Source of the DNA: Paeniglutamicibacter quisquiliarum | GTDB lineage: Bacteria > Actinomycetota > Actinomycetes > Actinomycetales > Micrococcaceae | Length of the DNA: 64,000 bases | Direction: 5' to 3' | Assembly (NCBI RefSeq): GCF_019084045.1 | Contig: NZ_JAHRED010000003.1 | Span: 248,001-312,000, forward strand | In this document: one piece after another, positions 16,084 to 24,436 of the stretch | Position numbering within the stretch: the first letter of the stretch is position 1 | Layout of the letters: the number at the start of each line of letters is the position of its first letter | The notes under the pieces: model-generated | The model's input: the letters and a program-made list of their open reading frames with translations, nothing else | What the model was told of the DNA's origin: nothing | Database searches by the model: none | Made by a program: the position numbers and the translations under genes

Positions 16084-16811
16084 CCGAAAACAATGCCACC
16101 GGCAACGGCGCCGACGTGTCCTATTTCTTCGAGTCCCTGCTGCTTGACCTGAATGCATGGGCGGAGCAGATAGGCAGGATTTTTGAATCCCGGGATGAAG
16201 CCCCCGGGCCACGGGAACTCGATGCGGCTTTCCATCCGCTGGTCGACCAGTTCCTGGACCGGGAGACCCATCCATTGGTCGGCGCGGGATTCGTCGCCGC
16301 CCGCGATGCACTTGCCGGGGCCCCCTGGCATATGGCCTGGTGGCAGGGCGAAGCCAAGGAACGACTGCTCAGGCTGACCATGGAATCGGCGGGCGAGACC
16401 TATTCGCGACGGGAGTGGTTTACCGTACCCATGGATACCGGTGAGGGACATATCGCCGGACCGTACGTCGATTTCCTCTGCACCGATGAATACACGTTGA
16501 CGTTCACCGTCCCGGTGACGGCGAAAGGGAACATCGTCGGTGTTGCCGGTGCCGACGTCTTGGTCGAGACCATCGAGCTGCTGCTCGTTGACCGACTCCG
16601 CGACATTGACCGGCGCGCCGCGCTGGTCAATGTCAATGGCCGCGTCGTCGTTTCGGCCGATCCGCAGCTGGCCGCCGGGAAGCTGCTGGTTCGTGGCTGG
16701 CAGGATTCACGGGATTCCACCCTGCCTGTTGCCGGTGGCGACCTTGGCTTTGACAAGGTTCTGCTCAGTCGCTGCGGAACGTTGCCGCTAGCCATCGCGG
16801 TGCCTGCCTGA
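16080..16811 (+). CDS. cache/PDC-sensor-domain protein, soluble
   Basis: A 243-residue protein without signal peptide or TM segment. The centre (about residues 95-190) has the PDC/cache signature: a TYSRREWFTVP strand, GPYVDFLCTDEYTLTFTVPV and GNIVGVAGADVLVETIE. Cache domains normally sit outside the cell in receptors; here the ligand-binding module is cytoplasmic and coupled by ATGA to a FadR-type regulator. That suggests the two form a sensing pair or respond to the same small carboxylate. The C-terminal part (ALVNVNGRVVVSADPQLAAG) completes the second sub-domain. Confidence 0.75.
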   Translation: MTENNATGNGADVSYFFESLLLDLNAWAEQIGRIFESRDEAPGPRELDAAFHPLVDQFLDRETHPLVGAGFVAARDALAGAPWHMAWWQGEAKERLLRLTMESAGETYSRREWFTVPMDTGEGHIAGPYVDFLCTDEYTLTFTVPVTAKGNIVGVAGADVLVETIELLLVDRLRDIDRRAALVNVNGRVVVSADPQLAAGKLLVRGWQDSRDSTLPVAGGDLGFDKVLLSRCGTLPLAIAVPA

Positions 16812-17157
16812 ACCCGGGTCCGTGGCATTTGAAACCGCTAGAAACAGCGGCGAATTCGGCGTAGTCTCAGGAGTAGGCGGAAGAACCGTAGATCGGAAGG
16901 CCGCCCAAGGGAATGCGGAGACTGCACATGGATAATGCACACAGCACGGTGCCGACGGCTGGCTTGCTCTAGGCAGGCAATGTGCGTCTCCTGCACGGGC
17001 ATTCCAAGCGCGCAGTGACCTTGTAAAACCATTCTCCTTCGCGCGGCCCCCCTCATTGGCGGCAAGCCCTCAGTGGACGGGAACATCGGCAACCCCTGGC
17101 ACCCGGAACCACGACCCTAAAATCATTGCCATTGCTTCGGCGACTAAGGAGCGCGTG
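16812..17157. other. intergenic region, no gene recognised
   Basis: Of these 346 bases I recognise only a possible 14-codon leader frame at 16928 (ATG after GCGGAG), too short to support. No terminator, repeat or RNA gene stands out. Confidence 0.4.
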
Positions 17158-17322
17158 ATGAGCAAAGACACCAACGTCCAGCCAGACCTCGATGTCGAGG
17201 CCGACGACACCGTGGAGACAAGACCACGGAAACCATCCCCGGACGAGCTGCCCGATGGTTCAGGCAACGACGCGCACAGGCATCTCGATTCGGATGCAGA
17301 AGGCCGCTTCGACGCCGGGTAG
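17158..17322 (+). CDS. small acidic protein, 54 residues
   Basis: It begins MSKDTNVQPDLDVEADD and is dominated by Asp, Glu and polar residues with no hydrophobic core, so it is probably disordered. AAGGAG lies 8 nt before the ATG, a strong site that argues for translation. It stands alone between gaps of 346 and 167 bp. No family recognised. Confidence 0.6.
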   Translation: MSKDTNVQPDLDVEADDTVETRPRKPSPDELPDGSGNDAHRHLDSDAEGRFDAG

Positions 17323-17489
17323 GATCGGCAATTCGCCGGGCACCGACTCCGAACCATGGAGTGCCGGAGCCAAGCACGATCGAGGTGGCCGCGGGCCGGG
17401 TTGAGGGCCCGGGAGCCACCGGGTGGCGTGTGGGCACGCAGCCCCGCTAGAAACTTCAGGTCAAACACATTCGAAGGATGTGAATAGTC

Positions 17490-17777
17490 ATGACACAGGA
17501 TGCACATATTCCAGCACCGCGCGAGGAACCCAAGGCAAAGCTGAGGGTGTCGAGGATTCACCACGCCAACGGGTTGTTGATCGGTGGCGGATTGACCGCA
17601 CTGCTCTTCTTGCTGTTTATCATCACCGGCGGCGTCACGCTGGGAACAGTGATCAGCCCGCTGTGGATTGGGTTCATCATCGGTGTCCTGGTCGCGCTTC
17701 TTGGGGCCTTCCGCATGGTTCGCGGCCCCGAAGCATTCGGCCTGGGCGACACGGAACACAAACACCCGGCCGCGTAA
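17490..17777 (+). CDS. small membrane protein, two TM segments
   Basis: A 95-residue protein with a charged N-terminus (about 28 residues), then two TM helices (about 29-48 and 56-76) separated by a short loop, and a polar tail ending HKHPAA. GAAGGA lies 11 nt before the ATG and a hairpin follows. Hypothetical; no family recognised. Confidence 0.65.
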   Translation: MTQDAHIPAPREEPKAKLRVSRIHHANGLLIGGGLTALLFLLFIITGGVTLGTVISPLWIGFIIGVLVALLGAFRMVRGPEAFGLGDTEHKHPAA

Positions 17778-17794
17778 AACAACACGGGTGAAAT

Positions 17795-17843
17795 CACGGA
17801 GGCCATCGTCTTGCCGCCCCCAGGGCAGACGGTGGCCTCCGTG
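17795..17843 (+). terminator. hairpin after the small membrane protein gene
   Basis: CACGGAGGCCA (17795-17805) pairs with TGGCCTCCGTG (17833-17843), and the enclosed bases pair further with mismatches. No T-run follows. Confidence 0.6.
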
Positions 17844-17955
17844 TGCGCAGCGGACAGAAAAACATTCGTCGTATCGCCAAGGTGTCTTGGCCGTGGTGTA
17901 GGCACGCAGCCGATTAGGCTGAGGACCAGTACCAAGAAAGGGACCTGCACCTGAT

Positions 17956-18621
17956 ATGAGACGTGTCTTGGCCTACTTGCTGCGCATTGGCGGTTGCATT
18001 GCCATCGTTGCGGCCGTGGTCGCCCAATTGCAACAAAGCATCAAAAACGAAGGTTCGGGCCAGGGCGAAGTGGATTTTGTCATCCAGAATTTCTTCTCGT
18101 TCTTCACCATTGAATCCAATGTCTTGGCCGCGATTGTCTTGTTTGTGGGCATCTTTACGCTGTCTTCGAGGAGCGAGCCCCGCGGGTGGAGCATGATCCG
18201 GGCCTCGGTCGCCACCTATATGGCCACCACCGGCGTGGTCTACAACCTGTTGCTGCGGGGCATTGAACTGCCGCAAGGCACCACCGTTCCCTGGTCCAAC
18301 GAGATTCTTCATGTCATTGCGCCCGCGATCATGGCGCTGGATTGGCTCATCGCGCCGGGACGCCGACCGCTGCACGCCAAGGTGCTGTGGGGGATTGTGG
18401 CCTTTCCCATTCTCTGGGCCGGCTATACCCTGGCCCGCGGTGTCATGGTGCTTGACCCGCGTACCGACCTGCCCTGGTATCCCTATCCCTTTCTGGACCC
18501 AAACACGAGTGCAAACGGATATTTCTCTGTCGGCTTCTACGTGGCACTCATCGCCATGGTCATCGGCGTCGTCGGCGCCGGGATCTTGTGGCTTAGCCGC
18601 GTGCGACGCCGCACCCCGTAA
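17956..18621 (+). CDS. Pr6Pr-family membrane protein
   Basis: A 221-residue protein with about six TM helices. It has FFSFFTIESNVLAAIVLF, TGVVYNLLLRG, HVIAPAIMALDWLI and a late YPYPFLDPN-GYFSVGFYV block, the pattern of the Pr6Pr (FAR-17a/AIG1-like) family found across actinobacteria. Function unknown. AAAGGGA lies about 13 nt before the ATG. It stands alone. Confidence 0.8.
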   Translation: MRRVLAYLLRIGGCIAIVAAVVAQLQQSIKNEGSGQGEVDFVIQNFFSFFTIESNVLAAIVLFVGIFTLSSRSEPRGWSMIRASVATYMATTGVVYNLLLRGIELPQGTTVPWSNEILHVIAPAIMALDWLIAPGRRPLHAKVLWGIVAFPILWAGYTLARGVMVLDPRTDLPWYPYPFLDPNTSANGYFSVGFYVALIAMVIGVVGAGILWLSRVRRRTP

Positions 18622-18708
18622 TACCGGCATACCGGCCTGCGATAGCCTGGGGGCTTGGAAACCCCGGGAGTCCGGCGGTAGCCGCAAAGGCTGGTTGGAC
18701 GGAGTGGA

Positions 18709-18927
18709 ATGCGCGATCGCGTGATCTGGGTGGTTGTAGCAATGGTGCTTGCCGCCATGGGGATTTCGCTTTGGTCCGATGCCCCTGTCGCCGCGGTGGG
18801 CGCCTGTGCGGCCGCGGCGTACTCCTTAGTTTCGGCCATCCGGGGCCATTGCCTTGGGGGCACCTGCATACCGCCTGCTGCGGGCGAGGGAGACACGCAA
18901 AAAAATCAAGAGGCCGACCGGGAATGA
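18709..18927 (+). CDS. small membrane protein with CxxxxC pair, 72 residues
   Basis: Two hydrophobic helices (about residues 5-22 and 27-44) are followed by RGHCLGGTC and a polar tail. The layout resembles short actinobacterial membrane proteins of unknown role. A GGAGTGGA site precedes the ATG. The 3' end overlaps the promoter of the FMN reductase gene. Confidence 0.5.
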   Translation: MRDRVIWVVVAMVLAAMGISLWSDAPVAAVGACAAAAYSLVSAIRGHCLGGTCIPPAAGEGDTQKNQEADRE

Positions 18928-18946
18928 ATTGGCGACCCTTGGGGTT
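18921..18946 (+). promoter_or_regulatory. SigR/SigH-type promoter of the FMN reductase gene
   Basis: GGAAT (18921-18925), an 18-bp spacer and GTT (18944-18946) match the actinobacterial thiol-oxidative-stress consensus GGAAT-N18-GTT. The predicted start site is about 37 nt upstream of the ATG. Confidence 0.5.
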
Positions 18947-18989
18947 TTACATGCAAAGACATGTATTTCACTAGAGGGAGCAACACACC

Positions 18990-19670
18990 ATGAGCCAAAA
19001 CATCGTAGTCATCTCCGGCGGACTGGGCACGCCATCGACCTCCGGCCTGCTGGGTCGCCAACTCGGCGAATCCGCCGTCAGGGAACTTGCCGCCATGGGC
19101 ATCCAGGCCGACCTTACGGTGTTGGAGCTGCGCGACTATGCCGCCGACATCACCAACAACCTGCTCACCGGCTACGCGCCGCCGCGCCTGGCCGAGGCCA
19201 TCGAATCGGTTCGCAACGCCGGCGGACTGATCGCCGTCTCCCCGGTCTTCACCGCATCGGTCTCCGGGCTCTTCAAGTCCTTCATCGATGTCCTTGACCC
19301 CACCTCGCTCGATGACAAGCCGATGATCCTGGCGGCCACGGGCGGAAGCGCACGGCACAACCTGGTCGTTGACTACGCGATGCGTCCGATATTCGCCTAC
19401 CTGCGCGCCCGGATCATGCCCACTTCGATCTTTGCCTCACCCGAGGACTGGGGAGCCGACCAGGGTCACGGTGCCCTGGCCGAACGCGAGCGCCGGGCCG
19501 GAATCGAACTGGCCCAGGCCATCGCCGGACCCAACGGGGCCGCTGCGCAGACCCAGGACCTCGGCGATACGCGCTCCATTGCCCCGCGCGTGAGCGAAAC
19601 CGCGAACCCGCGGGACAACATGACCTCCCTGCCCTTCGAGCAGCTGCTGGCCAACATCCAGCAGGGCTAG
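18990..19670 (+). CDS. NADPH-dependent FMN reductase
   Basis: A 226-residue flavodoxin-like reductase. It has the N-terminal strand and phosphate loop NIVVISGGLGTPSTSG, the SPVFTASVSGLFKSFIDVLD segment at about residue 90 and GGSARHNLVVDYAMRP at about residue 120, as in the SsuE/MsuE/CE1759 type. It would supply reduced FMN to a two-component monooxygenase, though none lies nearby. AGGGAG is 9 nt before the ATG. A GGAAT-N18-GTT promoter suggests induction by disulfide stress. The C-terminal 50 residues are polar and variable. Confidence 0.85.
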   Translation: MSQNIVVISGGLGTPSTSGLLGRQLGESAVRELAAMGIQADLTVLELRDYAADITNNLLTGYAPPRLAEAIESVRNAGGLIAVSPVFTASVSGLFKSFIDVLDPTSLDDKPMILAATGGSARHNLVVDYAMRPIFAYLRARIMPTSIFASPEDWGADQGHGALAERERRAGIELAQAIAGPNGAAAQTQDLGDTRSIAPRVSETANPRDNMTSLPFEQLLANIQQG

Positions 19671-19684
19671 GCGCGCGCCGGTGG

Positions 19685-20890
19685 CTATTGGGCAAACTCC
19701 GGATCGGTGACGTCCTTGTTGTCGCAGCCGTCGACAGCCGCCCCCATGCGGTGGATCATCCCGCCCAGGACCGGCTGCGGGGTGGCGAAGTTCAGCCGCA
19801 CGAAGCCCTTCCCGCCGCTTCCGCAGGCGGTCCCGTTGATCAGTGCGACCTGGGCCTCCTTGAGGAAAAACTGGGCGGGTCCCGGGTCCAGGGCCAGGCG
19901 GGAGACATCCAGCCAGGCGAGGTACGTGCCCTGTGGGGGACGGTAGCGCACCTGTGGCAGGTGTTCCTTGATGATGTCGGAGAGCAGCATCCGGGAGTCG
20001 TCGAGGTAGCCGATGACCCCGTCGAGCCAGCCGGTGCCCGTGCGGTACGCGGCGGTGGTCGCCGCCAGCCCCACGTTGGCCGCGCCATGTTCGGGGACCC
20101 CGCCCACCCGCTCCCACACGGTCCGGTCCGCGTCGTTGGTCAGGATGAGCTGGGCGCACTTGAGCCCGGGCAGGTTGAAGGCCTTCGTGGCGGCAACGGC
20201 CGTCACGGAGTGGGCCGCGGCCGCGGGCGAAACCGTGGCGTAGGGAAGGTGCGAGGCGCCGTCGAACACCAGGGGCGAATGGACCTCGTCGGCGAAGACC
20301 CTCGAGCCGGTGGCCTCGACCAGTTCGGAAATCGCCAGTAGTTCCCCGCGTGAATAGACCTTGCCGATGGGGTTGTGCGGATTCACCAGGACCAGCAGCG
20401 CGCCGCCGGCCAACGCCTGCCCCAGGGCGCTCCAGTCGATCTCCCATCCGGTGTCGGATTCAACCATGGCCACCTGGATGGAGTCGCGCCCAAAGCGCTC
20501 CGCCGTGGCGATGAAGGGCATGTAAGCGGGGGTGAGCAGCACCAGCGGAGCGTCGCGGCGGTGCCCTGGGGAGAAATGCATGATGGCCGCATCCAGGGCC
20601 GCCGCCACCGACCCCGTGGGCCGCACCCGGTCGGGGTCGACCTTCCACTCAAACCTGTTGTCCAGCCAAGCCGCGGTCGCCTGCTGCATGTCGTTGACCA
20701 ATGGCGTCGGCGCGTAGCCGATCAGGCCGTTGGCCAGGGTTTCCTGCGCCGCCGCAATGACGCCCGGGGCGGTCCCGAAATCCATTTCCGCCACCCATGC
20801 ACCCAGCGATCCGCGGTATTCGGACCACTTCAGGGAGCCTGTCCGGCGCAATTGATCGACGGTCAGCAGGTCGAAGGGGTGGGCACTCAT
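19685..20890 (-). CDS. PatB/MalY-type pyridoxal-phosphate C-S lyase (cystathionine beta-lyase-like aminotransferase)
   Basis: A 401-residue fold-type I enzyme. The PatB/MalY pattern shows in WVAEMDFGTAPGV near the N-terminus, NPHNPIGKVYS at about residue 170, FADEVHSPLVF at about 195 and the PLP lysine in ATKAFNLPGLK at about 235, plus the C-terminal RLNFATP arginine. It cleaves cystathionine or cysteine conjugates, or acts as an aminotransferase. It is separate from the methionine operon at 57-63 kb. Its ATG is preceded at 6 nt by TAAGCT and has no ribosome site. Confidence 0.85.
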   Translation of the reverse strand: MSAHPFDLLTVDQLRRTGSLKWSEYRGSLGAWVAEMDFGTAPGVIAAAQETLANGLIGYAPTPLVNDMQQATAAWLDNRFEWKVDPDRVRPTGSVAAALDAAIMHFSPGHRRDAPLVLLTPAYMPFIATAERFGRDSIQVAMVESDTGWEIDWSALGQALAGGALLVLVNPHNPIGKVYSRGELLAISELVEATGSRVFADEVHSPLVFDGASHLPYATVSPAAAAHSVTAVAATKAFNLPGLKCAQLILTNDADRTVWERVGGVPEHGAANVGLAATTAAYRTGTGWLDGVIGYLDDSRMLLSDIIKEHLPQVRYRPPQGTYLAWLDVSRLALDPGPAQFFLKEAQVALINGTACGSGGKGFVRLNFATPQPVLGGMIHRMGAAVDGCDNKDVTDPEFAQ

Positions 20891-20896
20891 CTAGCC

Positions 20897-20902
20897 AGCT
20901 TA
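20897..20902 (-). promoter_or_regulatory. leaderless -10 box of the PatB-type gene
   Basis: On the minus strand TAAGCT ends 6 nt before the ATG at 20890. No Shine-Dalgarno sequence intervenes and no clear -35 is seen. Confidence 0.4.
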
Positions 20903-21067
20903 GACTCGTTCGGCAACGAAAGCCCCTGCGGTTTTTCATTTCTTCTGCCCAAGGCGCAGGTTCTTCGGTAGGTTGGCTGGTGAAGCAGCATGCGTGAAGG
21001 TTCCCACCCGATGTGCCGGGATTCAACCCGGGCATCGGTCAAGGGATGGATGCCGAACGGGGGAGCC

Positions 21068-21559
21068 ATGGACGGGCGCAATGAAACGGTCGAGCAGCGA
21101 CTGGACCGGAACTGGAACGAACTCATGCAGGAGCTGCGGGTCATGCAGACAGGCGCGCAGATCCTCGCCGCTTTCCTGGTGGTCCTGCCCTTCCAGGCCG
21201 GATTCACGGCGCTGGGCCAGGCGGAACGGACGTTCTACCTGATCCTGCTGGTGTTCTCCGCGATGCTGATCATTCTGCTGGTCACGCCCGTTGCCGTGCA
21301 CCGGCACCTCTTTGGCCAACGCGTCAAGATCACCACCGTGCACATGGGCCACGTCATTTCCAAGGTGGTCATCATCGGCGTGGGGGTGCTGGTGGCCGGG
21401 TGCGTGTGGTTCGTGGTCCAGGTCCTCTACGGCTGGGCGTTGGGCGCGCTCATCGGCGGGCTGGTGATGCTGGCTGCGGTTTTCCTGCTGGTGGTCCTGC
21501 CGCGGATCATCAAACCGAAGTCCTCGATCCCGGCCGCGGCAATACACGGGGCGGAGTAG
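21068..21559 (+). CDS. DUF6328-family membrane protein
   Basis: A 163-residue protein with the DUF6328 opening ELMQELRVMQTGAQILAAFLVVLPFQAGF, followed by four TM helices and a cytosolic HRHLFGQRVK loop. Function unknown. GGGGGAG lies just before ATG 21068; 26 in-frame codons upstream were left out for lack of a site. Confidence 0.8.
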   Translation: MDGRNETVEQRLDRNWNELMQELRVMQTGAQILAAFLVVLPFQAGFTALGQAERTFYLILLVFSAMLIILLVTPVAVHRHLFGQRVKITTVHMGHVISKVVIIGVGVLVAGCVWFVVQVLYGWALGALIGGLVMLAAVFLLVVLPRIIKPKSSIPAAAIHGAE

Positions 21560-21694
21560 CGTAGTGACGCACACGCCCTGGAATGACAACCCGGGTCGGT
21601 CCTCCACCCCGGAACCATGACAAGTCCGACCTTTCGTGACAGTGCCCGGCCGTTTGGCCGAAAAGACCGACAAGAGAATCGAGCTGCCTCGTCC

Positions 21695-22511
21695 ATGAGC
21701 ACCGAACGGCGTCCCCAAGACACGTCTCCCCGAATCGCCGGAACCCCTGCTGGCCCGGCCCGGGCAACACGGAACCCCACGGCCACGCTGGAAATCGCCG
21801 TGCAGGACGCGGCCGGGGCGAGGGTTGCCCTGGAAAACGGCGCCGACCGCATCGAGCTGTGCAGCGCACTGGGCCTGGGCGGGCTGACCCCCAGCCTGGC
21901 CACCACCGAGCAGGCGGTGGGCGTGGGCATCGGCGTGCATGTGCTGATCCGCCCGCGCGGCGGCGGATACGTCTACACCGCAGAAGAGGTCGACCTGATG
22001 GCCGCGGACATCGCCCATGCGGCCCACGCCGGGGTTGCCGGGATCGTTACCGGTGCGCTGACCGAGGACGACGGCGGCCTGGACATCCCGGTGATCTCGG
22101 AACTGGTGGCAGCTGCGCACGCGATCAACCCGGCCCTCGAGGTGACCGTGCACCGCTGCGTGGACGTGTTGCTGGAAAAGGGCATGTCCCTCACGAAACT
22201 CATCGCCCAGCTGCGCGTCCTGGGGGGTGCATCGCATCCTGACCTCGGGAGGTGCCCCGGCCTCGGGGGACGGCGCGGAGGTACTGCACCGGCTGCGTGC
22301 CGAGGCGCAGGGCAATCCGCAGGTGCAGGCCGGCGGCGGCGTGAAGCTCGAGGACATCCCCGCCCTGGCCGGGCTGGACGGCATCCACCTCTCCGCGCGC
22401 AGCCAAGCCACGAGGGGCGCCTCGGGTCCCGGCGGCGGGGACTCGGCGTTCGACGTGACCAGCGCGGAGCTGGTTGCCGCGGCCGCCGCGGCCCTGGCCG
22501 CATGCCGGTAG
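21695..22511 (+). pseudogene. cutC: CutC-family copper homeostasis protein, frameshifted in a G6 run
   Basis: The N-terminal part reads LEIAVQDAAGARVALENGADRIELC and GGLTPS, then VHVLIRPRGG and VTVHRCVD, all CutC landmarks of this TIM barrel. At 22222-22227 six Gs push the frame out. With five Gs the frame continues LG-VHRILTSGGAPASGDG and runs to the natural stop at 22511 (ending AAAALAACR). So the gene is whole except for one extra G, either a real frameshift or a homopolymer error. About 30 residues precede the usual CutC start; ATG 21695 is used. No copper genes lie nearby. Confidence 0.8.
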
Positions 22512-22681
22512 CACCCCGGACGCCTGGGGCGGTGCCGCGCGGCGCAGACACAAAGCCGGCGCGAATGTGACCCCGGTGACGTATTGGCTAACATGTTCAG
22601 GGTGCGACCCCGTGCCGGAAGGCCTTGGCCGGGGGAGCCACGTGACGTGCATCCAGAACTTCAGAAGGGGCCCAGGCCAGC

Positions 22682-23467
22682 ATGCTCAACGATGAGACCA
22701 TCACCCGGATAGCCGATGAACTCGTGCAGGCGGGCCACGACCGCGTGCCGGTCAAGCGCCTGACCGCCCGCTTCCCCGAAATGACGGTGGAGGACTCCTA
22801 CCGGGTCCAGAACCTCTGGCGCCAGCGCTCGGAGGCCAACGGCCGCGTCCTGGCCGGACGCAAGATCGGGCTGACCTCCCGCGCCATGCAAATGGCCACC
22901 GGCATCACCGAACCGGACTACGGCATCATCTTCGATGACATGGTGCTCGACTCGGGCTGCACCATCGAGTGGGACAAGTACACCCACCCGCGCGTGGAGA
23001 TGGAACTCGCGTTCAAGCTCAACAAGGACGTCGAGGGGCCCAACGCCAACATCTTCGACGTCCTCAACGCCACCGAGTACGTCATCCCCGCCCTGGAGAT
23101 CCTGGACTCGCGCATCGAGATGGAGGGCCGCACCATCGTGGACACCATTTCCGACAACGCGGCCATGGGCGCCATGGTCATCGGCGGCAACCCGATGAAG
23201 CCGCAGGACATCGACCTGCGCTGGGTCTCTGGCATCCTGTTCAAGAACCAGGTCGTCGAGGAGACCGGCGTCGCCGCCGGCGTGCTGAACCACCCGGCCG
23301 CCGGCGTCTACTGGCTGGCCAACAAGATCGCCGCCCACGGCGACAAGCTCAACGCCGGGGAAATCATCCTGGCCGGGTCCTTCACCCGCCCGATGTGGGT
23401 GGACAAGGGCGACACCGTCTTTGCCGACTACGGACGAATGGGGACCGTGACATGCCATTTCTCATAG
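22682..23467 (+). CDS. hpaH: 2-oxo-hept-4-ene-1,7-dioate hydratase
   Basis: A 261-residue hydratase of the HpaH/MhpD family. The marker is GRKIGLTSRAMQMATGITEPDYG at about residues 59-81, followed by HPRVEMELAF (metal-ligand Glu residues) and the ITRPMWVDKGDT-like C-terminus. It hydrates 2-oxo-hept-4-ene-1,7-dioate in homoprotocatechuate meta-cleavage. The next gene supplies the following step and overlaps by 16 bp. The other hpa genes are not in the window. GAAGGGG lies upstream of the ATG. Confidence 0.88.
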   Translation: MLNDETITRIADELVQAGHDRVPVKRLTARFPEMTVEDSYRVQNLWRQRSEANGRVLAGRKIGLTSRAMQMATGITEPDYGIIFDDMVLDSGCTIEWDKYTHPRVEMELAFKLNKDVEGPNANIFDVLNATEYVIPALEILDSRIEMEGRTIVDTISDNAAMGAMVIGGNPMKPQDIDLRWVSGILFKNQVVEETGVAAGVLNHPAAGVYWLANKIAAHGDKLNAGEIILAGSFTRPMWVDKGDTVFADYGRMGTVTCHFS

Positions 23468-24267
23468 AACCGGACCCGTCCTTCAAGGACGCGCTCAACC
23501 ACGCCGACCACGCGCTATCGGGGATCTGGGTGTGCTCCGGCTCCCCGCTGGTCGCCGAGATCTGCGCCGGCGCCGGATTCGACTGGATCTTCATTGACGC
23601 CGAGCATTCGCCCAACGGGCTTGAGTCGATTTTGGGCCAGCTGCAGTCGGTGCGCGGCTACCCGGTCATCCCGGTGGTCCGTCCGCCGGTCAACGACACC
23701 GTGGTCATCAAGCAGTACCTGGACCTGGGCGTGCAGTCGCTGATCATTCCCATGGTCAACAACGCCGAGCAGGCCCGCGCCGCGGTGGCAGCCTGCCACT
23801 ACCCGCCGACGGGCGTGCGCGGCGTCGGGTCGGCGCTGGCCCGGTCGGCACGCTGGAACCGGATCCCGGACTACCTGGAACGCGCCGGGCAGACCCTGAC
23901 GCTGATGGTGCAGATCGAATCGGCAGAGGCGGTGGCCAACGTCAAGGAAATCGTGGAAACCGAGGGCGTGGACGGCATCTTCATCGGCCCCTCCGACCTG
24001 GCCGCCTCGATGGGCGTGATCGGGCAGCAGGACCACCCCGACGTGGTCGCCGCGGTGGAGACAGCCATCGCCGCGGGCAAGGCGGCGGGCAAGTACGTCG
24101 GCGTCAACGCCTTCGCCGAAGCGCCCGCCAAGCGCTACATCGAGCTCGGCGCCCACTACGTGGGCGTCGGCGCCGACGTGGCCCTGCTGGCCCGCGGCAC
24201 CGAGGCGCTGGCCGCAAGGTTCCGGCCCGGCGCCTCGGGCCCGGCGGGGACCCCCGCCAGCTACTGA
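23452..24267 (+). CDS. hpaI: 4-hydroxy-2-oxoheptanedioate aldolase (HpcH/HpaI family)
   Basis: A 271-residue class II pyruvate aldolase. It has FDWIFIDAEHSPN (catalytic-region His and Asp, about residue 42), VRPPVND, and the metal-binding QIESAEAV and GIFIGPSDLAASMG segments. It cleaves the hydratase product to pyruvate and succinate semialdehyde. It starts inside the hpaH coding end, so the two are translationally coupled, and a hairpin terminator follows. Substrate range in this family is broad, so another 2-oxo acid is possible. Confidence 0.88.
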   Translation: MPFLIEPDPSFKDALNHADHALSGIWVCSGSPLVAEICAGAGFDWIFIDAEHSPNGLESILGQLQSVRGYPVIPVVRPPVNDTVVIKQYLDLGVQSLIIPMVNNAEQARAAVAACHYPPTGVRGVGSALARSARWNRIPDYLERAGQTLTLMVQIESAEAVANVKEIVETEGVDGIFIGPSDLAASMGVIGQQDHPDVVAAVETAIAAGKAAGKYVGVNAFAEAPAKRYIELGAHYVGVGADVALLARGTEALAARFRPGASGPAGTPASY

Positions 24268-24291
24268 GAACCGGGCCGCCGCCCGGGGCCC

Positions 24292-24352
24292 ATGGCAAGC
24301 GGTCCTGTTCGGGGAGCAGTTCATTCACTCCTCGTGCGGGGCCGCTTGCCAT
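24292..24352 (+). terminator. hairpin after hpaHI
   Basis: ATGGCAAGCGG (24292-24302) pairs with CCGCTTGCCAT (24342-24352) across a 39-nt loop, followed by TTGTCCCC. Position 25 bp past the aldolase stop fits a terminator. Confidence 0.5.
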
Positions 24353-24423
24353 TTGTCCCCGCAAGGCCGCCCGGAAGGTTTCCGGCCGCCGGCCGGCCGT
24401 CACGAGCGCGTGGCCAAAACCGA

Positions 24424-24429
24424 TAGGCT
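24424..24429 (+). promoter_or_regulatory. leaderless -10 box of the TauE/SafE gene
   Basis: TAGGCT ends 7 nt before the ATG at 24437. No Shine-Dalgarno sequence is present and no convincing -35 is seen. Confidence 0.45.
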
Positions 24430-24436
24430 CGCTTGA

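Noticed and set aside
16928-16972. 14-codon leader peptide upstream of the acidic small protein
   Set aside because: Has a GGAG-like site but no downstream attenuator and no codon bias to support a leader role.
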